A stretch of 64,000 nucleotides of DNA from Plantago ovata (lineage: Eukaryota > Streptophyta > Magnoliopsida > Lamiales > Plantaginaceae). The translations under genes were made by a program, and so were the position numbers. Of the stretch, positions 23,863 through 35,076 are shown one piece after another. The stretch spans positions 17,263,745-17,327,744 of the forward strand of contig CM051456.1 in the NCBI GenBank assembly GCA_028274465.1. The letters run 5' to 3'. Positions within the stretch are counted from its first letter, which is position 1. Every line of letters begins with the position of its first letter. The notes below the pieces were generated by a model. That model worked only from the letters and a program-made list of their open reading frames with translations, was not told where the DNA came from and ran no database searches.

Positions 23863-26304
23863 TATCAATGTGAAGTTGTGAACATAGTTGAATATGTGAT
23901 TGGAAACTTCTTAAACCATACCTACTAGTAGTATTTTACAAACTCTGCTATTTTACCGCAATTAAACCAATTGAAATTAATTTAGTACTTCTGACTTCTC
24001 CATCTAACTAGTTTTGATAAATAAATCGAAACCGATGGGGATTTAATGTGGGTTTGGTTTTTGGTAGAATCGAGTCACGGTCAACTTGCTTTCTCCCTAT
24101 TCTTCCTCCTCCCCTTTCCATGATTAACGGCAAAGGAATGTCCGTTCTTCCATATGGCAGGCACTACTACTATTATTATTATGCTTTCAAGAATTCACTC
24201 CCAAGTCTAACTACTCCACTCTCCAAACTCTATGGCTGGCTACACACAGACATAAAATATGTCATTTTTTTCTCTCATCTCCTTAGGTGGCGGATTGCAA
24301 GTGTAAAACAGAACATTTTGCTACATAAAATGTTAAACTTGCAATATCCAATACAGTATCGCCATACATAGTATTAGATGCAGTTTACTTAGTTTACCGT
24401 CAATTACAGAAGTTTGGGATTATAATCAATTGCCCACCTTATGAGTAGTAGTACTAGTGGTAGGTTTTGATCAACATTTAAAAGTAATAAAATAAAAATA
24501 GAATAATAATCAAAATACAAGGGATGAAGTAAATTTGCGTCACCAAATTCACGTGATCCTACTGCTCCGGGGAAGAAGAGTTCACAATAAATAGCACAAC
24601 TTGAAGTACTAGTTGCTTCAATGCTTCACGAGGTTCACTATAAATAGTAAATAGAATAAACTGAGTAACATTTATGATGATCCATTACCGCAATTCAATT
24701 TTCGTCACTTGGTTATTAATTTGTGGTGACCATTTGCCGTACATGCTTAGCTAGCTCATAATGGGCTTGTATCTCCCCAATTTATCATACACGTATCGGA
24801 TGATCCACCCTCTAACTATTCAGAGCATACGTTGATATTTTTTCCACCTTTCCTTCTTAAAACAATATATTGTACTAGGTCTTGGACAATTATTTTGTAT
24901 TAGTTGGTACCAAATATAATAATATATCTCTTCAGGCTTATAGATGTAACATTATGAGTAGTTATGACATGTGTGCATATGAGAGCTCATAGCCTTAGAC
25001 TCAGACATTATACCAATTCACTTTAATATGTTACAATGTGGTGCAGAAGTTAGAGCGGAGAAGAAGACATGGATAAAAAAGGTTTAGGATGAGTTGTGAT
25101 ATATTTACTGTAAAAAATAGTAATACTAATAATAATCCAATATCCCATATGGTTGTAGAACGTTGGGTTTGAAGGTTGATCAATCGGCTATAGTTCTGAT
25201 TTTATTTGGTAGGGTATGACACATATTTGACTAAAGTATAAATTTTGGAATATGTTCCACATTCTTAATACACGAGCTGCTTGAAATGTCTCATTAAAAC
25301 ATTTATGAAAGTTTTTTTTTTTTTTGATTTTTTAAATTGTAAATTTAACTACCCTACCTTCTACGGTTACACCACTCTACTTCTTAACTAACTTTGATCT
25401 CTCATGTGATATTTCAACATCTTTACCACTGAGACATCCTTATATTCCTAAGTCCTAACCACTCCATTACCCTTAGGAAGGATTAATTTCATGTTATATG
25501 CTCATTTTGTTATCACTTTTGAATTCAAACTTTTTGGTTTTCTTTTTTCCGCTTCGTTAAGATTTTTAAGGTCAATATCATGAAGTGTGTACCTAACAAT
25601 TACTACCATGCATGAACTTACAATTGTATAAGTAACTTGCACCTTGAACTATCGTGTACACTGTATCATGAATAGATAATTCATTGGAACTAATAACGTG
25701 CTATAGTACCATCTCAACTAGTAATAAACAATACAACTCTTTTATACTATATGTGTGTCTCCGTGTCGATAAGTTCTTGAGCCATCTAAATTCTAAAATT
25801 GGAAAATTACGAACAAAACTAACTTTATCAACGGCTATAGAACGTGCATGAAAAGGGGACATATTTGCTAGTGGAGAATTCATCGAATCAGAACCATTGG
25901 TCGACTCCGCTACTTTATTGTTTCAAAAAACTGCATTATTAATTATTTAAATCAAGTAGAAAAAACAAGTCTAAGGAAATCAAGCATTTAATAATGCTCG
26001 ATTATTTAAATCAAGTAACTTTTCGTTCTTTTATGTCCCATGTCTATGGTCGTGTTAGCATGATCCTTGACAAAATGGTTTGGTCTACTTTTAAACTAAC
26101 CTCAGAAAACTCGAACCCATTCCTTAGATCCACAAAAAAAATGTACTGTGATCATATCATTGCAAACTATTCACAATCATGACCTATTGACTTAAATATT
26201 AAGCGAGGATTATACAAACGTCCCTCCAGCTGGTAAATTTACAAAGATACCTCCTCGCTTATCATGAAATTCCCCTTAGATCGCATACTATATAAACAGT
26301 ACTA
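23863..26304. other. Intergenic AT-rich stretch
   Basis: No coding frame with family resemblance and no bounded element was found. Short (TAT)n runs occur near 24165-24180 and a poly-T run near 25315. Confidence 0.4.
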
Positions 26305-27008
26305 TTAGGGATGTGTTAACGAATCGAGCTGATCGTGAGCAGCTCATTCAAAGTTCGGATCGAGCTTGAGATCAATTAAAGCGAGCACAATCGACTCATT
26401 TTCGAGTTTGAATTGATCACCATGAGAAAATGATCAAAGTTCACATGCTGGTCGCGAGGCTAGGTGGAGTTTATCCACGAGGTCCTGGGTTCAAACCCCT
26501 TAGGGTGCGAATTCTTGGGATTTATGCCTTCTAAGTCGAACCTGTCGCAATTGCGGTTTAACTCGACTTACGTGGTTTGCAGGCTATTACGTCGACTCGT
26601 GGGGTTTACCCACATGCGCAGCCGAAGGGTAGCAGCTGCAAGTTCCCAACGTCACCAAAAAAAATAATAAAATTATATGTGTGTGTGTGTCCAACAACTT
26701 TCAAATCTATGTTATGCACTTATGAATTTGGGTTTTAGTTTTATTTTCTATAATGTTTGTAATGGATTGTATTTATGTTCTAAACTTGTGGAGTATATGA
26801 GTTCATTTTCGAGCTCTAACGAGCCAAGCGCTCTCGAGCAAAACAAGTCGAGTTTTTTGGACAGTTCACGAGCTAGCAATTTGATCATTTGACGAGCCGA
26901 TCATGAGCACAATTTTGTGAAGCTCGTCGATCACGAGCAGACTTACAATTATAACGATCATTGATCGATAAAGCCAAAGATCAACTTGTTAACACTTAAC
27001 ACCCTAAG
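26305..27008. mobile_element. hAT-like MITE or relic with CGAGC repeats, interrupted by a SINE
   Basis: The left side starts TAGGGATGTGTTAACGAA, and the right side ends GTTAACACTTAACACCCTA, roughly its inverse. Both flanks hold many GAGCTCG/CGAGC-type words (GATCGTGAGCAGCTC left, CGATCACGAGCAGAC right), a style common to small plant hAT-like elements. The SINE at 26440-26668 lies inside. No clear 8-bp duplication was found, so limits are approximate. Confidence 0.45.
26440..26668 (+). mobile_element. tRNA-derived SINE, Au-like
   Basis: A pol III B-box GGTTCAAACCCC stands at about 26489-26500, preceded by GGTGGAGTTTATCCACGAGG. The body has TGCGAATTCTTGGGATTTATG and CGTGGTTTGCAGGC segments, and the 3' end is CACCAAAAAAAATAATAAAA. 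The order resembles the Au SINE family of angiosperms, recognised from memory. Target duplications are not obvious. Confidence 0.65.
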
Positions 27009-27130
27009 TAGGAGTACTAGAGTATACTATCAGATATCTGAGTAAATGTATTCATTGAATAAAATTCTTCTTCGGTTCATCATTCACTTTATGGTGAAGT
27101 TAAAAACTTAATTACGCTAGATGTTTACTA

Positions 27131-27386
27131 CTTCCTCCGGAAACTTTATAGTTTTACACTTTGTTTTTGTTGACTTTTTTATGTCTGGTTTGACCTCAAA
27201 TTAATCATAATTGATTACGAAATAATTAATTTTAAAAGTTATATTATACAAATATAAGAAGTATACTTTCATAATATAATTTTTAAAATTATTTTTTCTC
27301 AACGAGTTATTATTAATTTAAGGTCAAACCGAGCAATGAAAAGTCAACAAAAATAAAGTGTAAAACTCTTAGTTTTCCGGAGGAAG
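27131..27386. mobile_element. Stowaway-like MITE
   Basis: It is flanked by TA. It starts CTTCCTCCGG and ends CCGGAGGAAG, a perfect 10-bp inverse, and the inverse match continues with mismatches (ACTTTATAGTTTTACACTTTG against CAAAGTGTAAAACTCTTAGT). Length is 256 bp, AT-rich, non-coding. Confidence 0.85.
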
Positions 27387-27388
27387 TA

Positions 27389-28744
27389 ACATGTTATATA
27401 TACATAGTATATATCTATGTATTCGAGAACATAATAGTTTTCAAAGTAATTAATATAGGGCGCTATATGTAATAATTCAATGTTTGTGGGGATATTTTTA
27501 AAATACGGAAAAATAAAGCAGTTTGCTGTACTTTTTCGTTACTTAATTAATTAATTAATAAGTTCACCTTTGTTCTTATGCATTCTTAATCTATAAGAAA
27601 TAATGGCAATTGTCCCACTATAATACAACCATTTAGTGATAGTCTAATCAAATTTAAGGTTATAATTAATTAAAAAGTAGATTTACCAAATAACTTTCTA
27701 GGTTCATTTTCTAGTACCGGCAAACTCGATGGAGCGTCAATTGTATTAACTTTTTAGTTTTTAACAACTTTGTTCTTGTTACTTTTTTCTCTCTTTTTCC
27801 ATTTTATGTTTCCGGTTCAATATTGACCATTGAGTCGGTGTGCACTTACCGTGATCTGCTAACGGTAAAACATTAAACATGTGACCTATACAATATTTTA
27901 CATTGAAAATTTAAACCGATCAAATTTGACTGCTACTTCATGCACGCAAATGCATGTTGATGAATGATTGAAGCTTAATTAGCATCATGTGAAGGAGATA
28001 ATATTAGACAAAAGGCAAGATATAAGAAGGCAAAATATATAGTACTATAGGCAACATCAACATGCCAACATGCATGGGTAGCACGCACTTGGTGATCATA
28101 TATGTTGGTGGATATATACAATGGACCTCATGCATACATAACATATATCCCATGTCGCTACTACTACTACTAGTATAATTGCAAGGACAAGAAGAAAATG
28201 TTCCTTCATTAGGTAACCGATTTGTCAATACCTTTCACGTTCATCAACATTGGATACCATTTTACTCTATCTTCATTCACATATTATGCTCATTTATTGT
28301 TGAAAACTATCATCCTCGCTATATCTTCATGTGATCTTCCTTTCGGAATTGGTCACCTTTTTGTTTTCTTTTTTCTTTTTCTTTTTTCCCTTTCCAGTTT
28401 CCATTGCTTATATAGAATCCATATATATAGAGATTGCCTACTTAGTTGGCACTTGGTACTTGGTAGTACATTGTTGAACTTATAACACATGGAATTGGAA
28501 AGGGAATGTTGCAGAATTTTTATACAAAATGGTGGTTCAATTTTCATTTCCAGTTTCCTAGCTGGTTGCTTTTGAAAAGTTGGGGTAAAGTGGCGAGGAT
28601 AAGGTTAGAATCTTATAACATTCAAGATAATAAGCGGGATCGCTCAGGATAGGAGGGATAAAATTCAGTGATATATTCTTTCAGTTAGATATGTGAATCG
28701 AATCGACTTCAATGTGCATGCTCTTACATAATTCAAACTATGAT
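27389..28744. other. Intergenic AT-rich stretch
   Basis: No gene recognised. Short ORFs here show no domain features. Confidence 0.4.
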
Positions 28745-28752
28745 TAAGGGGT

Positions 28753-29236
28753 GTGTGGGGATTCCAAAAACAGTCCGCCAATTCGTGGTTAGTTCGTGGT
28801 CCAACAAGTTCAGTAATGGGAAGTATCTACAGTAGACCAGTATCTAGGGTTTTTGGAAGATTCGTTAGTGATAAAGCGAGTAGATTCTATCACGGTTCTA
28901 TTTACTTAACAGTTCTAGTTAACGTAATTACAGTTGGATTTACTACTATATATATATTTGTCGCATGGCACAACCCATTATTTACGCTTTCACGTTTTCA
29001 TGAAATAAGAAGATCCTGAAACTTTGTCTGTCCTTTCTCTCTTTGATTTCTCTGTTGTTGTTCTGATCATGCAAGAGCACGATATTTCTTTCCTTTATGT
29101 GCCAATATCCATTGGAGGAAGCCCGATTCGTGCGTATTATGATGAATTATCAAAAAACGATCTTGAGTCAAGCTCAAGATCCCTACAAGGTGTTTTCATT
29201 AGTAACCCACTACATACACACGTTTTTTCCGTATGA
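28753..29236 (+). other. Two adjacent unassigned ORFs
   Basis: The first frame (28753-29019, GTG at its 5' limit, ATG at 28816) reads MGSIYSRPVSRVFGRFVSDK and then a hydrophobic helix GSIYLTVLVNVITVGFTTIY, ending FTLSRFHEIRRS. The second (to 29236, ATG at 29069) reads MQEHDISFLYVPISIGGSP. Neither matches a family I know. The residue mix looks like real protein rather than random AT-rich DNA. An organelle-plasmid or other foreign origin is possible but is inference. No intron signals or promoter were identified. Confidence 0.3.
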
Positions 29237-29552
29237 AGATATATTTCAAAAAATAATTTAGGGATGTAAGAAAACACAATTCTTAAAAAAAAAATAAAAA
29301 AAAAAAAAATACACCGCATATGGGTTGTGTAAGGATTGGTGGGACACTAATCATCCCTACCACTCCAACTCCATTCATCTCCACCATCGGAATTAGGGTT
29401 TATGAGATTTTAAGTGTATGACTAATGCACCAATATTAAACGAAATCGTAAGATTCATACATGTGAGGTCCACTGTCTTGTGTAGTACACTAGCAGAGTA
29501 AGTGCACAGGTATATATCAAGGATGAAATAAATCGGGAATTATAATTTTATA

Positions 29553-29795
29553 CTCATCTGTTTTTCTGAATTCTATACGTTTATTTTGTTGACTTTTTTA
29601 GCCTAATTTGACATTTGATAAATTCTAAATCAATCCGTAAAAATGTTAATAAAATTATGTTATGAAAATAGAGTGATTAGACTTTTATAATATCATTTCA
29701 GATTTTATTTTTACGGTATAATTTTAAATTTATTGAAGGTCAAATAGGGTTAAAAAATAACAAAACAAATGTATAGAATAAAAAAAACAGATGAG
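29553..29795. mobile_element. Stowaway-like MITE
   Basis: It is flanked by TA on both sides. It starts CTCATCTGTTTTTCTGAATT and ends AACAGATGAG; the inverse match continues for about 40 bp with mismatches. The 243-bp interior is AT-rich and non-coding. Confidence 0.82.
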
Positions 29796-29799
29796 TAAA

Positions 29800-31770
29800 A
29801 TCCAAAATGAGTGAATATTTAAGAAATGAAATTGGATCACCATCTATTTATTTAAAAAAAGAAAAGGAAAAAAAAAACCTCATCGAGAAAAAAGAAATAT
29901 TATTGGACTGCATTCATGGACAAGAACACAACTAAGTCTCATCCAAATTTTTGTAAATAATAATTTACATAAAAGAATCCCGGATTCTGAATTATTCATT
30001 GTCTTTGCTGAGTGAACATCATGAACGTAGGGGCACGTCTAATTATGTTTAGTGTGATAATCCAATATGATCAAACTGGCCGTCTAAGTGTTAATTAACT
30101 CCTGCCTTGTGATCATGATTGATACTGGCAAATTTTGGGGACCATAATGCATTACAAAAATTATGTTCATGCAAATCAATATGAACTTATAGAATTTGCA
30201 AATGCACCCCAATTTTGCAAGTAATTTAAATGTTAAATGGGCATGTTGATGGATGTGGTTAGGCCTCCATAAAAGCACAAACGGTCTGGAGTGGTTCAAT
30301 TCGGTTTGTTCTTTCCTACAACATGTTGTTGTGCCTCATGGTGTTTTAGTGTGTTGTACAATGTGTTTTATGTGTTGCATTGTACAACACACTAGAGCAA
30401 AGAATAGACCTTCACCATTGTATCCTCTTTGCGCAATGAATGTCTATAAAGATAAAAAATTGTGATTTTATGTGGTATGCAATTTACAAACATGTTAAAA
30501 TTGCCATTCTTAACCATCTTGCCTCTATGAAGAAGAAAAAAAAATTATAAACTGAACATGGGAGTTAAATGTGGTGTAGTGGAAGGGAGCTAGAATGGTG
30601 AAGTATAGGTTGGCGGAGACATAATGTGGTTTAGATTTGGAAGTATAAGGTGGTGTACAATGTTTGTATAAAAGTAGTGTAGAAGTAGTTGTAAGATTTA
30701 CCGTTAATTAAAATTTTAAAAAAATGAATTGATTTTTTTAATATAAATAATGTAAATCTAAAATGAAAGAGTGTTATTTCAAACGAATTACAGTAATTAC
30801 GACTAAATTGTATACTTAATGAAATCATAACGAAATTTGAAAGTCAATCTTAAAATAAAATCATAGCTCTACTAGTTAAACTAGAGGAGTACTGTGATTT
30901 ATTTCACTTATGTGATTGACGGTGTGTATTGTGTGAGAGAGGGATTAACCATTAGAAATGGGATATTTGATGAAAGTTAGAATTATGATTAATGGTAACT
31001 GGTAAGACATAGATGGTGATGTTAGACCATCCGGGTTAGAAAACAAATATATACTTTCACATGGCAAAACTAAAAAACTAATTTGGCAGTTTAAACTATG
31101 CTTTCCCATTGATTAACAACTTTTCGTCAAGGTAGGTTTATCATGAGAAATGTCATCAAATCTATGGTTAAACTTAAACATTTCTCCTGATGTAATTATA
31201 CTAACAACTACTCGTACTTCACTACTAAGCATGAACAGGCATATTAAAGCCCATGTTTCCAGAGGCCCATTTCCCGCTTTTCTCTTGGGCTATATGAGAT
31301 ATGAGTCATATGACCCGGCCTTATATCATCATACTATCTTTCATCTTTCTGCCAGATAGAGCAAGTATATGTTACTTCATTTAATTCAATTCAGATCACT
31401 TTAGTTCGGTTGAAGTTTGCTTAATTATTTTTCATACTAGAAAAAAATTCAGTTCAAAGGAATATAACATAGACTAATACCAATATTGTTCATGAGTTGA
31501 TGGGATAACTTCAGAAATTAACGTGTATTAATTTAAAATTATTACCTCAAATCATATAGGTCACTTTAAACCATTTGATCTATCACTAAAGAATTTTCTC
31601 TCTTAAGGTGCTTCTTTTAATTTTTTTTAGGTGAAAAAAAAAACATTTATCAAAACATACTCAATTATTATTTGCTAAAATAAAAATTACTCCCTCTGCT
31701 TGTTAAAGTTCCATTTTTAACGTTCCCTTATAAGCTTGGAGAAAAAAATTGAATGAGCTGCATTTGCCAA
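29800..31770. other. Intergenic stretch
   Basis: No gene found. It includes the perfect inverted repeat at 30348-30393. A lone Stowaway-like end (CTCCCTCTGCTTGTTAAAG) sits at 31690 without a partner. Confidence 0.4.
30348..30393. repeat. Perfect 16-bp inverted repeat (hairpin)
   Basis: AGTGTGTTGTACAATG (30348-30363) is followed after 14 bases by its exact reverse complement (30378-30393). Pairing does not extend much beyond the arms. Confidence 0.85.
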
Positions 31771-31885
31771 TAGCCCATGCAGGCTGCAGCCCATTAGATA
31801 GGAGTGTTTAAAAGGAAATGAGTAAAATGAAATTAATAAACGACCTTTAAACGATCATAATAATTCAATTATTCAAAGCGGGAAA
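31771..31885 (+). promoter_or_regulatory. CKS1 promoter motifs: two GCCCA boxes and an E2F-type site
   Basis: GCCCA occurs twice about 16 bp apart (31773 and 31789), as in site II elements bound by TCP factors. GCGGGAAA (31878-31885) is the complement of TTTCCCGC, the E2F consensus. They lie about 200-310 bp before the CKS1 ATG. Both motif types are known from plant cell-cycle promoters; use here is inferred. Confidence 0.55.
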
Positions 31886-32085
31886 AGCTCTCGAAATTTG
31901 AAATTCAAAAAACTATTTTTCTCTCAATTCAATATTTAAATCTACAAACCCACCCACTTTTGCTTGTTTCAGTCCGTTTATTCGCATTTTCCACTCTCTC
32001 TCCTCTCCTTTTTCTGCCTTTTCTCTCGTTCTCTCTCTAGCTATATTCAGACGACGAAGCTCCGATCTCTGCCGTGAAACCAGCC

Positions 32086-33240
32086 ATGGGTCAGATCCAA
32101 TACTCTGAGAAGTACTTCGACGATATCTACGAGTACAGGTCTGTTTCCGTTTCCTTTTTCTCCTTCAATCATTTCGTTCTGAATCCATTTCGAGGTTTAT
32201 CGAGGATATTTTTTTTTAATCTTATTTTCAGGCATGTCGTCCTTCCTACTGAGGTTGCTAAGATGCTTCCTAAGAATCGCCTTCTCTCAGAAGTAAGTTT
32301 TTGCGAATTTACCTGAATTGATGTGTCTAGGGTTTTGGTGTTTGTTTTGGATTTGAATTAGCATAATTTATTTTCGTGTAATCATAACCGATTTGCATAG
32401 AATTTATCGATTTATAATTGCGTGATTGTTATATAATCTCCTGAAGCTAATGTGATCAGTCTGATTATGTTCGGATGTTGCTACTTGTTTGATTTGTGGA
32501 TTTCTGATTGCGTCACTGACATATCATTTCCAGAAGCTTGTTTTACTGACTGTGTTAGGATTTTGTTTGATGAATTGAATCTCATGGTGAATTTGTATTG
32601 GTAGAATTAGTGTAATCATAACCGACTTGTGTAGAATTTATTGAGCTCTAATTGCGTGTTTGATATATAATCTACAGAAGCTTGTGTGAACAACCTGATT
32701 ATGTTCTGATGTTGCTACTTGTTGGATTTGTTGATTTCTGATTGCGTCACTGATGTATCATTTCCAGTAGCTTGTTTTTTACTGACTGTGTTAAGATTCT
32801 GTTAGTGACTTGAATCTCATGGTGAAGTTGTATTGGTAGAATTAGCCTAATAATCATAAGTCATAACCGATTTGTGTTAAATTTATTGATTTCTACTTGA
32901 TATAGAATCTCCAGAAGCCTGTGTGAACAATCTGATTATATTAGGGATGATGTTAATTTATAAGTGTTGAATATTTGTTGATTTCTGATTGTGTGATTGA
33001 TACATATATCACTCGCAGAAGCTTGTTTTACTGACTGTGTTAGGATTTTGTTAATGAATTAATCTCATGGTGAATTTGTATTGGTAGAATGAATGGCGTG
33101 CGATTGGGGTTCAGCAGAGCCGCGGGTGGGTGCATTACGCGATTCACCGCCCAGAGCCACATATCATGCTGTTCAGGAGGCCTCTGAACTTTCAGCAGCA
33201 GCAGCAGGAGGCTCAAGCTCATCAGATTCTTGCCAAGTGA
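32086..33240 (+). CDS. CKS1: Cyclin-dependent kinase regulatory subunit CKS1
   Basis: Three exons (32086-32138, 32232-32292, 33088-33240) encode 88 aa, as expected for plant CKS. All junctions are GT-AG. The protein reads [20 protein letters not shown], then [20 protein letters not shown], then the CKS signature [19 protein letters not shown], with a Gln-rich tail ([11 protein letters not shown]). CKS proteins bind CDKs and a phosphate group on their substrates and raise CDK processivity in the cell cycle; they act in the nucleus and cytoplasm. Intron 2 (795 bp) is built from tandem copies of about 240 bp that include the splice acceptor. Confidence 0.96.
32375..33087 (+). repeat. Tandem array of about 240-bp units within CKS1 intron 2
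   Basis: Three diverged units start near 32375, 32609 and 32853, recognised by ATAACCGA, CTGATTATGTTCGGATG and GAATCTCATGGTGAA. Each unit ends with TTGTATTGGTAGAAT, of which the third is the true exon 3 acceptor (AG at 33086-33087). The two others (AG at 32603-32604 and 32838-32839) are followed in frame by AAT TAG. Confidence 0.85.
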
Positions 33241-33991
33241 AAGTTTGGATGCTGGTTATTAATAATTTCTGTGTGCTTTTTGTTATTGTGGAACCTCTAG
33301 TATTGCATTTTATTTCTATGAGTGGATGTTTATCATTTAGTGATATGAACTACGGAAATTTCTGGCTCTGAAACTTCCTTTTCCAATGGATGTTGATGTA
33401 TCGTTTTCCCATTGTTTAATATTGTATCGACGTTTTGTGGAATGGTGTGCTGTTTGTGCTTAAGACACAGCTGATCTCTGTTAGCTATAATGATTATATG
33501 TCTTGCTTTGATGCTGAGCAGGTTTGTGTGGCTGGGTTGTGTAGTAACCTTTGCACAATGAGGATTACATTACATTTGACTGATACTGAGAGTTTAGTTA
33601 TGAGTCTGTAATCACTATCAGAATCATTATTAAAGGGATGAATAAACTCAAGTTTCTATAATGCATTGCCTACACTATGTAGTCTATGTGTGAGATTAGG
33701 AGGATTTCCAGGTGATTAACTAGTTATTCCTTTTTAATGTCATTCATACTTGGCTCACCTTTCCTCCCAAAACTTACATTTGATCAAGTTGGAGTCCCAA
33801 AGCTTTCATTTTGGAAGAAAGGCCTACGTGATGAAAATAAACAGTATAAAAATAGGACTATGAAAGGATCATTATATTTCATCTAAATTCAGACTCAAAT
33901 CCATATAGGCCTAAAACACTTTCTCAAATCAAGTTGCCTCTCGAAAAATAGGCAGATACTTACAAATTCCAATAACACTAAAGACTGATAA
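33241..33991. other. CKS1 3'UTR and spacer
   Basis: Probable 3'UTR followed by non-coding DNA. No other gene is visible. Confidence 0.4.
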
Positions 33992-34562
33992 GACCACCCG
34001 CATCAGTGGTTTAAGGCTAAAGTCATTTTAAGGGCTTAAACTGATCTTAGCCGCATTTAAGCAGTTTTCGCCCGCATCAGTCACTGCTTAAACGTGGTTA
34101 AGGCCAGTTTAAGGTCTGCCACGTCATTTTTTCCTTTTTTTTTTTTTTTTTTTTTTTGGTTAAGGTAAAGAAGAAGGAAGATTTGTTGTAAATAATTTCA
34201 TACGAAATCAAGTTAATAGATGGAAATCACAAATATATTACATTAAGTTGTACCGAATTTGGAGTGTTGATACTGTTTTGATTTTAATTAAGAAGGGAAA
34301 AATGAGTTGGAGAAGGTGTGAGCAAACATATCCAAGAGTGATGTCTATTTATAGATCTCGAAAAGTTCTATCCGTTGGTAATTTTTATTTATTTTTAGCA
34401 TTTTTATTTTAAAAGTTATGACCGTTGAAATTTAAAACTGGAAAAAAATTTAAAAACATAAAAAATAAAAAAAAGGGTGGAGCCACTTGGCTGGTGCCAC
34501 TAAACTGGTCCGCGGTTAAACTGCGGCTTAACCGCATTTACCTCCTGCTGATGCAGGAGGTC
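33992..34562. mobile_element. Harbinger/Tourist-type non-autonomous element
   Basis: TAA stands at 33989-33991 and 34563-34565. The ends are GACCACCCGCATCAG and the inverse of GACCTCCTGCATCAG, 13 of 15 identical. The 571-bp interior has a second CCCGCATCAG near 34072, a long poly-T run near 34135, and no coding frame. The ends share GACC with the larger Harbinger element at 1463-5296, but the rest of the termini differ. Confidence 0.85.
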
Positions 34563-34930
34563 TAACTAACAAAGTAAGCACTCCCTTTCATCATTTCCAT
34601 CTCCCTATCTATTCATCATATTTCTTTTGGAAAAACACATTTTCCTAATCAAATTATTACCCAATTTATACATTTCTACCAAAAAATTATAAAATGTTAC
34701 AGTTTAATATTAAGTATTAACTATGGAATATGTTACAACTTAATATCCAATTCAATATTTGTAATATTTGTGAGCTAAAGAATTACTACTAAAAAAGCAA
34801 CACAAATTCAGGAAAAAATACTAAGTATTTTGATGGAGGATGGATGGATGGAATGCATAGGGTAGTAGTAGTACCGTCTATTCCGGGGTAAAAGTGTAAT
34901 AAATTTATTATTGTTCGAACGTCTGTCAGT

Positions 34931-34965
34931 TTGGGCTGGTTTTTATATTTCCGGGAGCCCAAAAG
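34931..34965 (+). promoter_or_regulatory. Site II-like motifs ahead of the 71-aa gene
   Basis: TTGGGCTGG (34931) and GAGCCCAAAA (34955) form an inverted pair of TGGGC boxes about 60-110 bp before the inferred leader exon. Such boxes are common in plant promoters for mitochondrial and ribosomal proteins. Confidence 0.45.
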
Positions 34966-35076
34966 ACATCTAATCCAACACAACAATTTGTTCCGATCCG
35001 GTTCAGCTACTGGAGTAGAGTAACTTGGCGACCGGATTCCTTGCCCTTCCTTCCCAAGCTCCGATTGTTTATACAG

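Noticed and set aside
24048-24371. 107-codon plus-strand frame
   Set aside because: It has a GTG at its 5' limit, low-complexity Tyr run from a microsatellite, and no recognisable domain.
31690-31720. A Stowaway MITE
   Set aside because: Only one end (CTCCCTCTGCTTGTTAAAG) is found; no inverse partner lies within the next few hundred bases.
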